This document shows, piece after piece, positions 41,299-50,566 of a DNA stretch of 64,000 bases. The DNA is taken from NCBI RefSeq assembly GCF_000519185.1, contig NZ_JAFA01000002.1, positions 1-64,000 of the forward strand, given 5' to 3'. Every line of letters begins with the position of its first letter. Within the stretch, counting starts at the first letter, position 1. This stretch comes from Paraburkholderia nodosa DSM 21604 (GTDB lineage: Bacteria; Pseudomonadota; Gammaproteobacteria; Burkholderiales; Burkholderiaceae). The notes under the pieces were generated by a model, which saw nothing but the letters and a program-made list of their open reading frames with translations, made no database searches and had not been told where the DNA came from. Both the position numbers and the translations under genes were made by a program.

Positions 41299-42096
41299 AT
41301 GAAACGCAACGGATGCCTCGGGCTCGCGTTCAACGCGCTCTTTCTCGCCTTCATGCTCGCACCCATCGTCGTGGTGCTGCTCGTGGCCTTCACGGACAAG
41401 GGCTATATCTCGATGCCGTTCGACGGCGCCTCGCTGCGCTGGTTTCGCGCGATCCTGCAGAACGGCGACATCGTCTCGGCCTTCTGGCTCTCCGTGCGCC
41501 TCGCGTTCGCAGCGGCGACCATCGGCGTGGCGCTCGCGGTGCCCGCCGCGCTCGCCATCGCGCGCTACCGCTTCGCGGGCCGCGGTGCGCTGGTGAGCTT
41601 CTTCCTCTCGCCGATGATGATTCCCGCCGTGGTGCTCGGTATCGCGTTCCTGCGCTTTCTCTCGCTGCTGAACCTGAACGGCTCGTTCTGGGCGCTCGTC
41701 GCCGCGCACGTGGTGATCGTGCTGCCGTATGCACTGCGTCTCGCGCTTTCTTCAGCGGTCGGCCTGGATCGCGACGCCGAGCGCGCGGCGCTTTCGTGTG
41801 GCGCGAGCCGCTTCACGGCATTCCGCCGTGTGGTGCTGCCGATGATCCGCACCGGCGTGGCGGGCGGCTGGGTGCTGTCGTTCATCCAGAGCTTCGACGA
41901 GCTCACCATGACCATTTTCGTCGCGACGCCCGGCACCACCACGCTGCCCGTCGCCATGTACAACCAGATCGCGCAGACGATCGATCCGCTCGTCACCTCG
42001 GTGTCGGCGGTGCTGATCGTCGGCACGATCCTGCTGATGCTGCTGCTCGACCGCATGGTCGGGCTGGACCGCATCCTGATCGGAGAAGCCCGATGA
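41299..42096 (+). CDS. ABC transporter permease (PotC-like)
   Basis: 265 aa, six helices, EAA-like loop AALSCGASRFTAFRRVVLPM and a typical PotC tail. Starts 11 bp after the first permease (GAGGAGCC ribosome site). Its stop overlaps the following flavoprotein start (ATGA), tying transport to oxidation of the imported compound in one transcript. Confidence 0.93.
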   Translation: MKRNGCLGLAFNALFLAFMLAPIVVVLLVAFTDKGYISMPFDGASLRWFRAILQNGDIVSAFWLSVRLAFAAATIGVALAVPAALAIARYRFAGRGALVSFFLSPMMIPAVVLGIAFLRFLSLLNLNGSFWALVAAHVVIVLPYALRLALSSAVGLDRDAERAALSCGASRFTAFRRVVLPMIRTGVAGGWVLSFIQSFDELTMTIFVATPGTTTLPVAMYNQIAQTIDPLVTSVSAVLIVGTILLMLLLDRMVGLDRILIGEAR

Positions 42097-43235
42097 CACA
42101 GAACTCCACCGCGAGCCCCGACGTGCTCGTGATCGGCGGCGGCCTCGTCGGCTCCGCCGTGGCCTACGGGCTCGCCCGCGAAGGCGCGCGCGTGACCGTG
42201 CTCGACGAGGACGACGGCGGCTTTCGCGCCTCGCGCGGCAACTTCGGCCTCGTCTGGATTCAGGGCAAGGGCTACGGCCTTTCGCCCTACGCGCGCTGGT
42301 CGCGCAGCTCGGCGCAGCGCTGGCCGCTGCTCGCGCAAAGCCTCGCCGACGAGGCGCGTGTGGACGTCGCGCTGCGCCAGCCTGGCGGCTTTCATATCTG
42401 CTTCTCGGACGAAGAACTCGCCGAGCGCCATAAACGGCTCTCCACCTTGCAGGCCGAGATCGGCGATTATCCGTTCGAACTGCTAAATCATCGCGAGCTG
42501 CGCGAGCAGTTGCCCGGCATCGGCCCGGCGGTCGTTGGCGCGAGCTATACGCCGATGGATGGCCACGTCAACCCGCTCAAGCTGCTGCGCGCGCTGCATG
42601 TCGCGATGCAACGGCGGGGCGTACGGCTCGTCTCGGGCGAACGCGCCGAGCGTATCGCCGCCGCGCCGGGCGGGTTCAGCGTGCAAGGCCGGCGCGGCGT
42701 GTATCACGCTGCGCGCGTCGTGCTCGCGGCCGGCCTCGGCAATCGCGCGCTCGCACCGCACGTGGGCCTCAACGCCCCCGTTGCGCCCAATCGCGGCCAG
42801 GTGCTCGTGAGCGAGCGCGTCGCGCCGTTTCTGCGCTACCCGACCATCAACGTGCGGCAGACCGACGAAGGCACGGTGCAGTTCGGCGACTCGATGGAAG
42901 AAGCCGGCTTCAACGACTTCACCACCACGCCGATCCTGCGCCAGATCGCCGCGCGCGGCGTGCGGGCGTTTCCCATGCTCGCCCATGTCCGGCTCGTGCG
43001 CATGTGGGCCGCGCTGCGCGTGTACAGCCCCGACGGCTTTCCGATCTACGACCAGTCCGAGGCGCATCCGGGTGCCTTCGTCGTCACCTGCCATAGCGGC
43101 GTGACACTCGCCGCGGCCCACGCGCTGCGCATCGCGCCGTGGATCACGGGAGGCCCGATGCCCGCCGAACTGCCCGCTTTTTCCGCTCGCCGCTTCGCGA
43201 CCGACGCGGCGGCCGAACCGATCCTCGCTCACTAA
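42093..43235 (+). CDS. FAD-dependent oxidoreductase, beta subunit type (OoxB/HcnC-like)
   Basis: 380 aa. Rossmann FAD site DVLVIGGGLVGSAVAYGLAR, then ASRGNFGLVWIQGKGYG, and PNRGQVLVSERVAP typical of DAO-family subunits of HcnABC, opine oxidase (OoxAB/NoxAB) and D-hydroxyproline dehydrogenase complexes. With the small ferredoxin-like protein (43243) and the BFD-containing flavoprotein (43607) it likely forms an alpha-beta-gamma amine/amino-acid dehydrogenase that oxidises the imported substrate's C-N bond and passes electrons to the respiratory chain. Confidence 0.88.
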   Translation: MTQNSTASPDVLVIGGGLVGSAVAYGLAREGARVTVLDEDDGGFRASRGNFGLVWIQGKGYGLSPYARWSRSSAQRWPLLAQSLADEARVDVALRQPGGFHICFSDEELAERHKRLSTLQAEIGDYPFELLNHRELREQLPGIGPAVVGASYTPMDGHVNPLKLLRALHVAMQRRGVRLVSGERAERIAAAPGGFSVQGRRGVYHAARVVLAAGLGNRALAPHVGLNAPVAPNRGQVLVSERVAPFLRYPTINVRQTDEGTVQFGDSMEEAGFNDFTTTPILRQIAARGVRAFPMLAHVRLVRMWAALRVYSPDGFPIYDQSEAHPGAFVVTCHSGVTLAAAHALRIAPWITGGPMPAELPAFSARRFATDAAAEPILAH

Positions 43236-43242
43236 TTCCGCC

Positions 43243-43617
43243 ATGACAGCCCAATCTACCCAGGCGGCCGCGCCGCTGTTCAAGACGCTCTCCGACGCCG
43301 AAACGCGCGTCGATATCTGGTTCAACGGCCAGCCGCTGTCCGTGCCCGCCGACCGCTCCGTCGCCGCTGCGCTGCTCGCCGCGGGCGTCTCGCGCTTTCG
43401 CGCGACGCCCGTTTCGGGTGCACCGCGCGCGCCGTTCTGCATGATGGGCGCGTGTTTCGAATGCCTTGTCGAGATAGACGGCGTGCCGAGCCGCCAGAGC
43501 TGCATGGTGCCCGTGCGCGCGGGCATGCAGATCCGCTCGCAGGAAGGCGCGCGCGACCTGCCGCCCGAACCCGGCACGAATGCCGACACGCTCGAGGAGA
43601 ACGCTCATGCCCGGTGA
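43243..43617 (+). CDS. (2Fe-2S)-binding small subunit (HcnA/OoxA-N-like)
   Basis: 124 aa. Plant-type ferredoxin fold of the HcnA type: VDIWFNGQPLSVPADRSVAA at the N-terminus and the cluster cysteines in PFCMMGACFECLVEIDGVPS, RQSCMVPVRAGM (C-x5-C-x2-C ... C). It is the electron-transfer gamma subunit of the dehydrogenase formed with its two neighbours. Seven bp after the previous stop; overlaps the next start by about 11 bp. Confidence 0.9.
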   Translation: MTAQSTQAAAPLFKTLSDAETRVDIWFNGQPLSVPADRSVAAALLAAGVSRFRATPVSGAPRAPFCMMGACFECLVEIDGVPSRQSCMVPVRAGMQIRSQEGARDLPPEPGTNADTLEENAHAR

Positions 43618-45037
43618 TTATCAAGGCGATGCCAAAGCCGATTTCAATGCGCAAGCCGTCGATGTCGTCGTGGTCGGCGCGGGTCCTGCCGGGATGAGCG
43701 CGGCCACCCGTTCGGCGCGAGCCGGACTCTCAGTCGTCCTGATCGATGAGCAGGACGCCGTGGGCGGCCAGATCTATCGCGCGATAGGCCGCGCCGACGC
43801 GCGCCGCAAGGAGATACTCGGCCCCGACTACGCGGCGGGCGACGCCATCGCCCAGGCGTTCGCGCATTCCGGCGCGCGCCATGTCGCCCACGCCTCGGTA
43901 TGGCAGGTCACGCGCGAACATGCCGTTCACTACCTCAAGGACGGCAAGGTGGGCAGCTTCCAGGCGAAGCGCGTGATTCTCGCGAGCGGCGCGCTGGAGC
44001 GGCCGTTTCCCATTCCGGGCTGGACCCTGCCCGGCGTGCTCACCGCGGGCGCGGCGCAAATCCTGCTGAAGAGCGCGGGCGAAGTGCCCGCCTCGCCGCC
44101 CGTGCTCGCGGGCTGCGGGCCGCTGCTCTACCTGCTCGGCTGGCAATACGTACGGGCAGGCGTGCCGATTCGCGCGCTCGTCGACACCACGCGCCACGAA
44201 GACCGCTGGCGCGCGAAACGCCACCTGCTTGCCGCGCTGCGCTCGTGGCCGTTCCTGAGCAAGGGCCTGCATCTGATCCGCACGCTGCGCGAGGCCGGGG
44301 TGTCCATTTTCGAAGCCGCCGACGACCTCGCCGTGGAAGGCCGCCAGGGCAGCGACGGCGTGCAGCGCGCAGCCGCGCTCACGTTCACGTCGCAAGGCCG
44401 CGCACACCGTATCGAAGCCGATGTGATCCTGCTGCACCAGGGCGTGGTGCCCAATACGCAGTTCACGCAGGCGCTGCGCGCCGCGCATCGCTGGGACAAC
44501 GGGCAGCTTTGCTTCACACCGCAAACGGATGCATGGGGCGAGCTGGATGTACCCGGCATCTTCGTGGCCGGCGACGGGGCGGGCATCGGCGGAGCCCAGG
44601 CCGCGGCACAACAGGGCGTGCTCGCGGCGCTTGCCGCCGCCGCACAGCTAGGCTCGATCGACGCAGCCGCGCGCGATCGCGAGGCCGCGCCCCATCGCGC
44701 GGAACTCGACCGCGTAATGCGCATCCGCCCGTTCCTCGACAGCCTCTACCGCCCGCGCGACGCGAACCGCATCCCCGCCGACAGCACCATCGTCTGCCGC
44801 TGCGAAGAGGTGACGGCGGGCGAGCTGCGCGGCTTCGTCGGCCTCGGCTGCCTCGGCCCGAACCAGGCGAAGTCGTTCGGCCGCTGCGGCATGGGGCCGT
44901 GTCAGGGCCGCATGTGCGGCCTCACCGTGACCGAAGTGATCGCCGAGGCGCGCAAGGTGCCGCCCGCCGAGGTGGGCTACTACCGCATCCGCCCGCCGAT
45001 CAAGCCGCTTACGCTCGGAGAACTCGCCGGTGAATGA
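43607..45037 (+). CDS. FAD/NAD(P)-oxidoreductase with BFD-like [2Fe-2S] domain (OoxA/HcnB-like)
   Basis: 476 aa. An N-terminal two-dinucleotide-binding flavoprotein (DVVVVGAGPAGMSAATRSAR, GIFVAGDGAGIGGAQAAAQQ) is followed by a C-terminal BFD-like domain with cysteines CRCEEVTAGELRGFVGLGCL and GRCGMGPCQGRMCGL. This is the HcnB/OoxA layout. ATG at 43607 after GAGGAGAA. Role: alpha subunit of the three-part dehydrogenase. Overlaps the following DAO gene by 8 bp. Confidence 0.92.
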   Translation: MPGDYQGDAKADFNAQAVDVVVVGAGPAGMSAATRSARAGLSVVLIDEQDAVGGQIYRAIGRADARRKEILGPDYAAGDAIAQAFAHSGARHVAHASVWQVTREHAVHYLKDGKVGSFQAKRVILASGALERPFPIPGWTLPGVLTAGAAQILLKSAGEVPASPPVLAGCGPLLYLLGWQYVRAGVPIRALVDTTRHEDRWRAKRHLLAALRSWPFLSKGLHLIRTLREAGVSIFEAADDLAVEGRQGSDGVQRAAALTFTSQGRAHRIEADVILLHQGVVPNTQFTQALRAAHRWDNGQLCFTPQTDAWGELDVPGIFVAGDGAGIGGAQAAAQQGVLAALAAAAQLGSIDAAARDREAAPHRAELDRVMRIRPFLDSLYRPRDANRIPADSTIVCRCEEVTAGELRGFVGLGCLGPNQAKSFGRCGMGPCQGRMCGLTVTEVIAEARKVPPAEVGYYRIRPPIKPLTLGELAGE

Positions 45038-46211
45038 CGCCCGAACTCCTCCCGCGAGCGCCATGCAGGAAGCGGACGTGCTCGTGATCGGCGGCGGCCT
45101 GCATGGTTCGAGCAGCGCCTTTCACATGGCGCGGCGCGGCGTGAGCGTGATCGTGCTCGAAGCCGACTACGTGGGCCGCCACTCGTCGGGCGTGAACGCG
45201 GGCGGCGTGCGCACGCTCGGCCGCCCGCTTCCCGAGATCCCGCTCGCCCTCATGTCGCGCGAAATCTGGCACGCGCTGCCCGACACCATCGGCGACGACG
45301 GCGGTTTCGTTCCTTCCGGACAACTGAAGATTGCGGAGACCGAGGCCGAACTGGAAGAGTGCCGCGAGCGCGTCGCGCTGCTCGAATCGCACGGCTTCAC
45401 ACATGAAAAGCTGATCGACCGCGAGACGGTGCTCGAACTCGAACCGGCACTGGCGAAGCACGTGACGGGCGGCATCTGGGTCGAGCGCGACGGCTATGCG
45501 CTGCCCTTTCGCACCACCACGGCGTTTCGACTCGCCGCGCAAAAGCACGGCGCGCGCTTTTACGAAGGCACGGCGGTCACGCACATCGAGCCGCGCGGCG
45601 AGCGCTGGCTCGCGCAAACTCCGCGCGGCACCTTTGCCGCGCGCAGGCTGCTCGTCACGGCGGGCGCGTGGTCGGGCGAGCTGGCGCGCCAGGCCGGCGA
45701 GCCCGTGCCCGTGCACCCCGAAGGGCTCATGCTGATGGTCACGCACCGCGTGGCGCCCTTCTGCCGCGCGACGCTCGGCGCAACGGGCCGCCCGCTTTCG
45801 TTCAAGCAGTTCGACAACGGCACGGTGGTGATCGGCGGCAAGCTGATCGGCATCGCGGATCTGCCGGGGCGCCACGGCGAAGTCGATTTCATGCGGCTCG
45901 TGAAAAGCGCGCAGACGGTCGTCGATCTGTTTCCGCATCTGCGCCATCTGGGCGTGAACCGCGCGTGGGCCGGCGTGGAAGCGTTCACGGCCGACTCGCT
46001 GCCGATCATTTCGGCGAGCCGGCGCGCCGCGAATCTCTACTACTCGTTCGGCTATTGCGGCAGCGGCTTTCAACTCGGGCCCGCGTGCGGGCGGCTCGTT
46101 GCCGAACTCGTACTCGACGGCGCGCCTTCGCTTTCGCTCGATGCGTTCGCGATCGACCGCTTCGCGCGCGCCGCGGTGCAGGCGCCGCTGGCCGGCGTTG
46201 CCGCGCATTGA
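45030..46211 (+). CDS. DAO-family FAD-dependent oxidase/dehydrogenase
   Basis: 393 aa. FAD-binding GGGLHGSSSAFHMARRGVSV at the N-terminus, SSGVNAGGVRTLGRPLPEIP, and a C-terminal YYSFGYCGSGFQLGPACGRL loop; a glycine/sarcosine/D-amino-acid oxidase relative. GTG at 45030 follows GGAG by about 9 bases and overlaps the previous gene; ATG at 45063 is the alternative. A second flavoprotein in the same operon suggests either two sequential oxidations or an alternative partner for the BFD flavoprotein. Confidence 0.9.
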   Translation: MNDARTPPASAMQEADVLVIGGGLHGSSSAFHMARRGVSVIVLEADYVGRHSSGVNAGGVRTLGRPLPEIPLALMSREIWHALPDTIGDDGGFVPSGQLKIAETEAELEECRERVALLESHGFTHEKLIDRETVLELEPALAKHVTGGIWVERDGYALPFRTTTAFRLAAQKHGARFYEGTAVTHIEPRGERWLAQTPRGTFAARRLLVTAGAWSGELARQAGEPVPVHPEGLMLMVTHRVAPFCRATLGATGRPLSFKQFDNGTVVIGGKLIGIADLPGRHGEVDFMRLVKSAQTVVDLFPHLRHLGVNRAWAGVEAFTADSLPIISASRRAANLYYSFGYCGSGFQLGPACGRLVAELVLDGAPSLSLDAFAIDRFARAAVQAPLAGVAAH

Positions 46212-46266
46212 CGCCATCGAATCCCTCACCCCGTATCGCCATTGCGGCGAAGGAGCTTGCAGACAC

Positions 46267-46620
46267 ATGAACGATATCGTTCGCATCGAAACCAATCAGC
46301 GCATGAGCCGCGTCGTGAAGGCCGCGGGACTCGTGTTCGTGGGTGGCCAGACGTCGGCCGACCCGTCGCCCGACGTGAAGATCCAGACCGCCGCCGTGCT
46401 CGCGAAAATCGACGGCTTTCTCGCCAAGGCCGGCATCGACAAGACGCGGCTCGTCTCCGCGCAGGTCTGGCTCGCCGATATCGCGCGCGACTTCGCCGGC
46501 ATGAACGAGGTATGGGACGCTTGGGTGCCCGAAGGCTGCGCGCCCACGCGCGCGACGGTGCAGGCGCAGCTGGCATCGCCGCAACTGCTCGTGGAAATCG
46601 CGGTCGTGGCGCTGGGCTGA
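46267..46620 (+). CDS. RidA/YjgF-family imine deaminase
   Basis: 117 aa trimeric RidA-fold protein. Conserved pieces are AGLVFVGGQTSAD, KTRLVSAQVWLADIARDFAG, NEVWDAWVP and APTRATVQAQLASPQLLVEI, including the arginine needed for 2-aminoacrylate/imine hydrolysis. In this operon the flavin enzymes would release imines, and RidA would hydrolyse them to keto acid plus ammonia, which explains its position as last gene. AAGGAG lies about 12 bases upstream. Confidence 0.93.
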   Translation: MNDIVRIETNQRMSRVVKAAGLVFVGGQTSADPSPDVKIQTAAVLAKIDGFLAKAGIDKTRLVSAQVWLADIARDFAGMNEVWDAWVPEGCAPTRATVQAQLASPQLLVEIAVVALG

Positions 46621-46778
46621 GCGCCGCGTGAGGCTGACGGCGCCGCCGTGAAAGCGCGCCGACAGCCGCAGTCGAGCAACCGTAAAGCGATGGGCGGGGC
46701 ATCGCGCGCACGCTGTAAGCGCAAGTTCACGTTCGCGCGGCACAATGACGAACCCACCCTAACTTAGAGGAGCGCGCG

Positions 46779-47444
46779 ATGGCCCTTCCTTACGGCTACG
46801 TCAAGGCGAAAATTGTTTCCGCGCCGCAGTTGAAGGCCACGCGGCGGCCGCACGAAGTCCAGTATCACCTGCACTTCGGCGTGACGGTCAACGGCGCGCG
46901 CTGGGACATCGCTGTGAACGTGGGCACCACGGACGCGGACGACCTGCTCAAGTACAAGCTCGTGTTCGACTTCAACCATAACGTGCTCACCACGCTCGAG
47001 GGCGCGGCCGAAGGCTCGACCGATCTCACGGGCACCGAAGCGCTGCCGGCCATCGACTTCGAGCGCAGCGACTTCCTCGCCAATACGGGCGCGTGGCGCA
47101 ATAGCGACGTGATGGACGGCTCCAACCAGGTGGAGCCCGTCGCCTCACTGCAGCGCCTGCTGTTGCGCGCACAACAAGCGTCGCTCGACGTCTACGTGTT
47201 TGGCCGCTTCTACAGCGAAGGCGACGGTATCCACGACGTCCACATGAACCAGGGCTCGAAGGGCGAGTTCATCCACAAGGCGGGCAACGACGCGAACGAC
47301 CACAACGACATCTGGCAGGACGGCGCGCTGCTCGTGGATCTGGGCGACCCTGAATGGGCCCTGTATGTGGCGGCGTTCGATCAGCAATACGTGCCCAGCG
47401 ACAATCTCGGCAACCCCACGCCGGATTCGCAGCCGATTTCGTAA
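46779..47444 (+). CDS. DUF2278 (YukJ-like) family protein
   Basis: 221 aa. MALPYGYVKAKIVSAPQLKA, HYHLHFGVTVNG-like text, and the late stretch GIHDVHMNQGSKGEFIHKAG, NDHNDIWQDGALLVDL are diagnostic of DUF2278. Function unknown; related proteins are cytoplasmic and often annotated as YukJ. AGAGGAG lies upstream of the ATG. Monocistronic, convergent with the TonB receptor across a strong hairpin. Confidence 0.9.
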   Translation: MALPYGYVKAKIVSAPQLKATRRPHEVQYHLHFGVTVNGARWDIAVNVGTTDADDLLKYKLVFDFNHNVLTTLEGAAEGSTDLTGTEALPAIDFERSDFLANTGAWRNSDVMDGSNQVEPVASLQRLLLRAQQASLDVYVFGRFYSEGDGIHDVHMNQGSKGEFIHKAGNDANDHNDIWQDGALLVDLGDPEWALYVAAFDQQYVPSDNLGNPTPDSQPIS

Positions 47445-47451
47445 ACGGCGC

Positions 47452-47484
47452 GCGGGCGCATGCGGAATCCCGCCATGCGCCCGC
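47452..47484. terminator. Bidirectional hairpin between convergent genes
   Basis: Perfect 11-bp stem GCGGGCGCATG (47452-47462) / CATGCGCCCGC (47474-47484) with an 11-base loop, lying between the DUF2278 and TonB-receptor stops. Position and stability indicate transcription termination from both sides; no long T tract. Confidence 0.7.
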
Positions 47485-47505
47485 ACTTTCAAGCGGATCG
47501 AACGC

Positions 47506-49716
47506 TTAGAAGTCGATCTTCGCGTTGAGGCTGACCGTGCGCGGATCGCCTGGCGCGATGTAATCGGAGTACTGGTACATCCAGTAACGGCGATTCGTGA
47601 TGTTGTCGATCGCCGCGCGCAGCGTCACGTCGTGGCCGCCAATGCGCGTGAAGTAGTTCGCGCCCACGTTCACGAGCATGTAGCCGCCCGTTTCCAGATT
47701 GTTTGCCGGACGCACCTGGGTGCTGCCCGTGAACTTCGCATCCGCGGCCAGTTGCAGGCCTTGCACGTAAGGCACGTCATAAGTCACGCGGCCCGCGGCG
47801 ACGAACGTCGGCGCGCCGGCTACACGCTTGCCGTTGTACGACTGGCCCTTCGCGTACCACGTATCGAGCAGCGTGACGCTGCCTGCCACCTGCCAGCTGC
47901 GGCCAAGCCGTACGCTGCCGGCCGCCTCGACCCCTTCGTAGATCGCGTTACCGTCCTGCACGTAGACGTTGTCGCTGTTCGCGTAAGCCGCGCCGCGCTC
48001 GATGCGGAACAGCGCCGCCGTTGCGCTCCAGCGCTCGTGCTCGCTCTTGATGCCGATTTCATACTGACGCGAGCGCAGCGGGCGCAGCATCGCGCCGCCG
48101 TTCGCATAGATGCTGTCCACGATCGCGCCCTGCTCCAGCGCCTCGACGTAGCTCGCGTACAGCGTCGTATTCGGCTCGAGCTTGTACATGAGCGCGAAGG
48201 TCGGCGTGAGCACGCCGTTCTGGCTGTACTGGGACGTCTTCTCGCCCGTGGTTGCGTAGTTGTTCTGACTATAGTTCGTGTAACGCAGGCCCGCGAGCAC
48301 CGACCAGCGGCTCGTGATCTGCATCGTGTCGCTCACGAACGCCGAGGCCTGCGTGATATCGCTCGTGCGGTACGTTTCGAGCCCGCCGCCCGAATAGAAG
48401 CGCCACGGGTTGGGCTGATACAGGTTGCCGTTGCCGAGCACCGTATAGATCGAGTTCAACGCGTAGTTGTTGGTCTGGTGCTGGTACGCGCCGCCAATCA
48501 CGAGTTGATGCGTGAACGGCCCGGTCTTCAACTTGCCCTCGAACATGCCCTGCCAGTAGACGTCCTGATGGCCTTCGTCGCCGTTCCAGCGCGCGTCGGT
48601 GTAGTCGCCTTGCTGGTTGAGCAGCGTGAGCGTGCTCTCGTTGCGGTCGCGCGCCGACTTGCTGTAACTGCCCGAGGTGGTGAACGACCAGTCGGGCGTG
48701 ATCTGGTAACGCACGCCCGCCGTGTAAAGCTGCAGGTTCGTGTTGATATGCTGGTCGGTGCCGCCGAGCAGGTTGCTGCCGCCGCTGATCACCGCGGGCA
48801 GGCTCGACGCCGTGTAGCTGCCCGTGTAGATCGCGGGCGTCTGGCCGCTGGAACGGATCGTCTGGTAGAGCGCGTTGAACCACACCTGCAGGTCGCGCGT
48901 GAGCTGGCCGTCGAGCGCGAGCGAAACCGAGTTGCGGTTGATATCGCCGGCGTTATAGGTCTTGCCCGCTTCCTTCGTGTAGTTCAGGCGCGCGCCGAAC
49001 ATATCGTCCGGGCCGAAGCGGCGGCTCAGGTCGACGTGCGTGCTCAGCACGCCGTCCATGCGATAGCCCACGTCGAGGCTCGTGACAGGGTCCTTCTCCG
49101 GCCGCTTCGTCACGTAGTTGACGAGGCCGCCCGGCTGCGCGAAGCCGTACATGAAGCCGCCCAGGCCCTTGAGCAGCTCCACGCGCTCCAGTTGCTCGTA
49201 GGGCATGGTGATGCCGTACGAGATGAACGGATTGCCGTCGATGCGAAAGCCGTTTTGCCAGTCCACGGGCAACCCGCGAATGGTGATGTAGGTGGCCCAC
49301 GCGTTATAGGCGTTGCTGTTGTTGGTGACCGAGGCGTCGCCGGCGAACACATCGCCGAGCTTGTAGACCTGGCGCTCGGCCAGATTCTCGCCCGTCACGA
49401 CGGTGGTCGAGAACGGCGTGTCGAGCTGCGAGCGCGTGCCGAGCGCGCCGCTGTTCACCGGCGTGTTCAGGTTCAGCGGCGAATCGGCGACCTGGCTCGC
49501 GCTCACCTTCACGGCGGGCAGCGCCTGGTCTGTGCCGGCCGTACCGGTGGCGGCGGCCTGAGGCGGCGCCTTCTGGGTTGCGCTCGTCGCGGCGCTGTCC
49601 TGCGTCGACGTTTGGGCAACAGCGGCCTGAGCCGCTGCGAAAGTAAGCCAGGCCGCAATATGCAACGGCCGCGGCAGCGTGCGTCGCACGTGCCGCGCGT
49701 GTTCTCGGTTGTTCAT
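47506..49716 (-). CDS. TonB-dependent siderophore receptor
   Basis: 736 aa outer-membrane receptor. Signal peptide (PLHIAAWLTFAAAQAAVAQT), plug domain (about 50-190: DTPFSTTVVTGENLAERQ, YITIRGLPVDWQNGFRIDGN, ERVELLKGLGGFMYGFAQPG), then a 22-strand barrel ending in the usual terminal Phe (SLNAKIDF). Plug motifs fit the FhuA/FpvA siderophore group. A Fur box 45 bp upstream indicates iron repression. No TonB, ABC or reductase genes adjoin it, so the siderophore cannot be inferred. Confidence 0.95.
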   Translation of the reverse strand: MNNREHARHVRRTLPRPLHIAAWLTFAAAQAAVAQTSTQDSAATSATQKAPPQAAATGTAGTDQALPAVKVSASQVADSPLNLNTPVNSGALGTRSQLDTPFSTTVVTGENLAERQVYKLGDVFAGDASVTNNSNAYNAWATYITIRGLPVDWQNGFRIDGNPFISYGITMPYEQLERVELLKGLGGFMYGFAQPGGLVNYVTKRPEKDPVTSLDVGYRMDGVLSTHVDLSRRFGPDDMFGARLNYTKEAGKTYNAGDINRNSVSLALDGQLTRDLQVWFNALYQTIRSSGQTPAIYTGSYTASSLPAVISGGSNLLGGTDQHINTNLQLYTAGVRYQITPDWSFTTSGSYSKSARDRNESTLTLLNQQGDYTDARWNGDEGHQDVYWQGMFEGKLKTGPFTHQLVIGGAYQHQTNNYALNSIYTVLGNGNLYQPNPWRFYSGGGLETYRTSDITQASAFVSDTMQITSRWSVLAGLRYTNYSQNNYATTGEKTSQYSQNGVLTPTFALMYKLEPNTTLYASYVEALEQGAIVDSIYANGGAMLRPLRSRQYEIGIKSEHERWSATAALFRIERGAAYANSDNVYVQDGNAIYEGVEAAGSVRLGRSWQVAGSVTLLDTWYAKGQSYNGKRVAGAPTFVAAGRVTYDVPYVQGLQLAADAKFTGSTQVRPANNLETGGYMLVNVGANYFTRIGGHDVTLRAAIDNITNRRYWMYQYSDYIAPGDPRTVSLNAKIDF

Positions 49717-49760
49717 GTCGTTTTGGAAGGGTCGTCTCGCCAGTGCTTGCCGGATACTTC

Positions 49761-49779
49761 AATGAGAAGCATTCTCATT
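49761..49779 (-). promoter_or_regulatory. Fur box for the TonB receptor
   Basis: AATGAGAA-GCA-TTCTCATT is a perfect inverted repeat of 8 bp with a 3-bp centre, matching the 19-bp Fur consensus of AT-rich GATAAT-like hexamers. It lies 45 bp upstream of the receptor ATG, overlapping the expected promoter. Confidence 0.85.
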
Positions 49780-50067
49780 ATCACTGGCGGGCGATATTAA
49801 CAAACCCTTACGACTTTTCCTAGAACCCGCGGCTCATTCGTCAGATTTGATGGATTCCCGCGAAATACTGCTCAAAACGGACTCAAGGCGACCGGATAAT
49901 GTCTATCTGGCGCAAGAATCACCGGAAATCGTCTGGATTGGACAGCCGCGCGAAAGGTAGCGCGCTCGCGCCCGGCTTGCTGCTTTGCGTGATGCCGGCG
50001 CCTGGAAATACGCTAAGCCGCGACATAAAATACAGGCCCAGTTAGTGCATTCACGTGGTGACCGCGT
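49780..50067. other. Intergenic with no gene
   Basis: Together with the Fur box region about 350 bp between the divergent TonB receptor and a small secreted protein. No coding frame with a ribosome site and no clear hairpin was found. Confidence 0.5.
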
Positions 50068-50373
50068 ATGAGACACGCTACGTTCCCCGTGCTGATCGTT
50101 CTGGCTTCGGTCCCGGCCGCATGGGCCATGGGCCTCGCCGCGGCGAACGAAAACACGGATCTGCCCTCTCCCCAGAGCGCGGCGCCTGCCACGCTGCATT
50201 GGCCTCCCGCCTCGCCCTCGTCCATCCCGCCGGGCATTTCGCGCGCGGCGTTGCATACGGGGACCCAGAAAGACGACAAGTCGTATTTCGAAACGCTCCC
50301 GGGCGGCGATAAAAACCTCGACGATAACGGCGCGCCCCTGCGCGGCGATCGGTTCCACTGGCAGCAACCTTAG
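50068..50373 (+). CDS. Small exported hypothetical protein, 101 aa
   Basis: Begins MRHATFPVLIVLASVPAAWA, a credible Sec signal peptide with cleavage after AWA, then a Pro/Ser/Ala-rich, probably disordered 80-residue mature part ending LRGDRFHWQQP. No known domain. No strong ribosome site is apparent (weak GGTGA). Confidence 0.55.
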   Translation: MRHATFPVLIVLASVPAAWAMGLAAANENTDLPSPQSAAPATLHWPPASPSSIPPGISRAALHTGTQKDDKSYFETLPGGDKNLDDNGAPLRGDRFHWQQP

Positions 50374-50566
50374 CGTTTGCATCCTGCTGCACTGCACCTG
50401 CCAGATAATCAGCTTTACTGATTATTTGTGTGAGCCGCCGGATTCCGCTGTTTGCCACGCCGGCGCCAGCATTAATCTACGGTTAAGAATCCGCTCCTAT
50501 GCTCGTGTTGCGAGCCGCCAGGTCCTTCGCCGGCGGCATCGCGGCGAACACGATGGAGGTCGGATC

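Noticed and set aside
42093..45037. Hydrogen cyanide synthase HcnABC
   Set aside because: Subunits are homologous, but gene order, the linked ABC importer and the RidA gene fit amino-acid or opine oxidation better.
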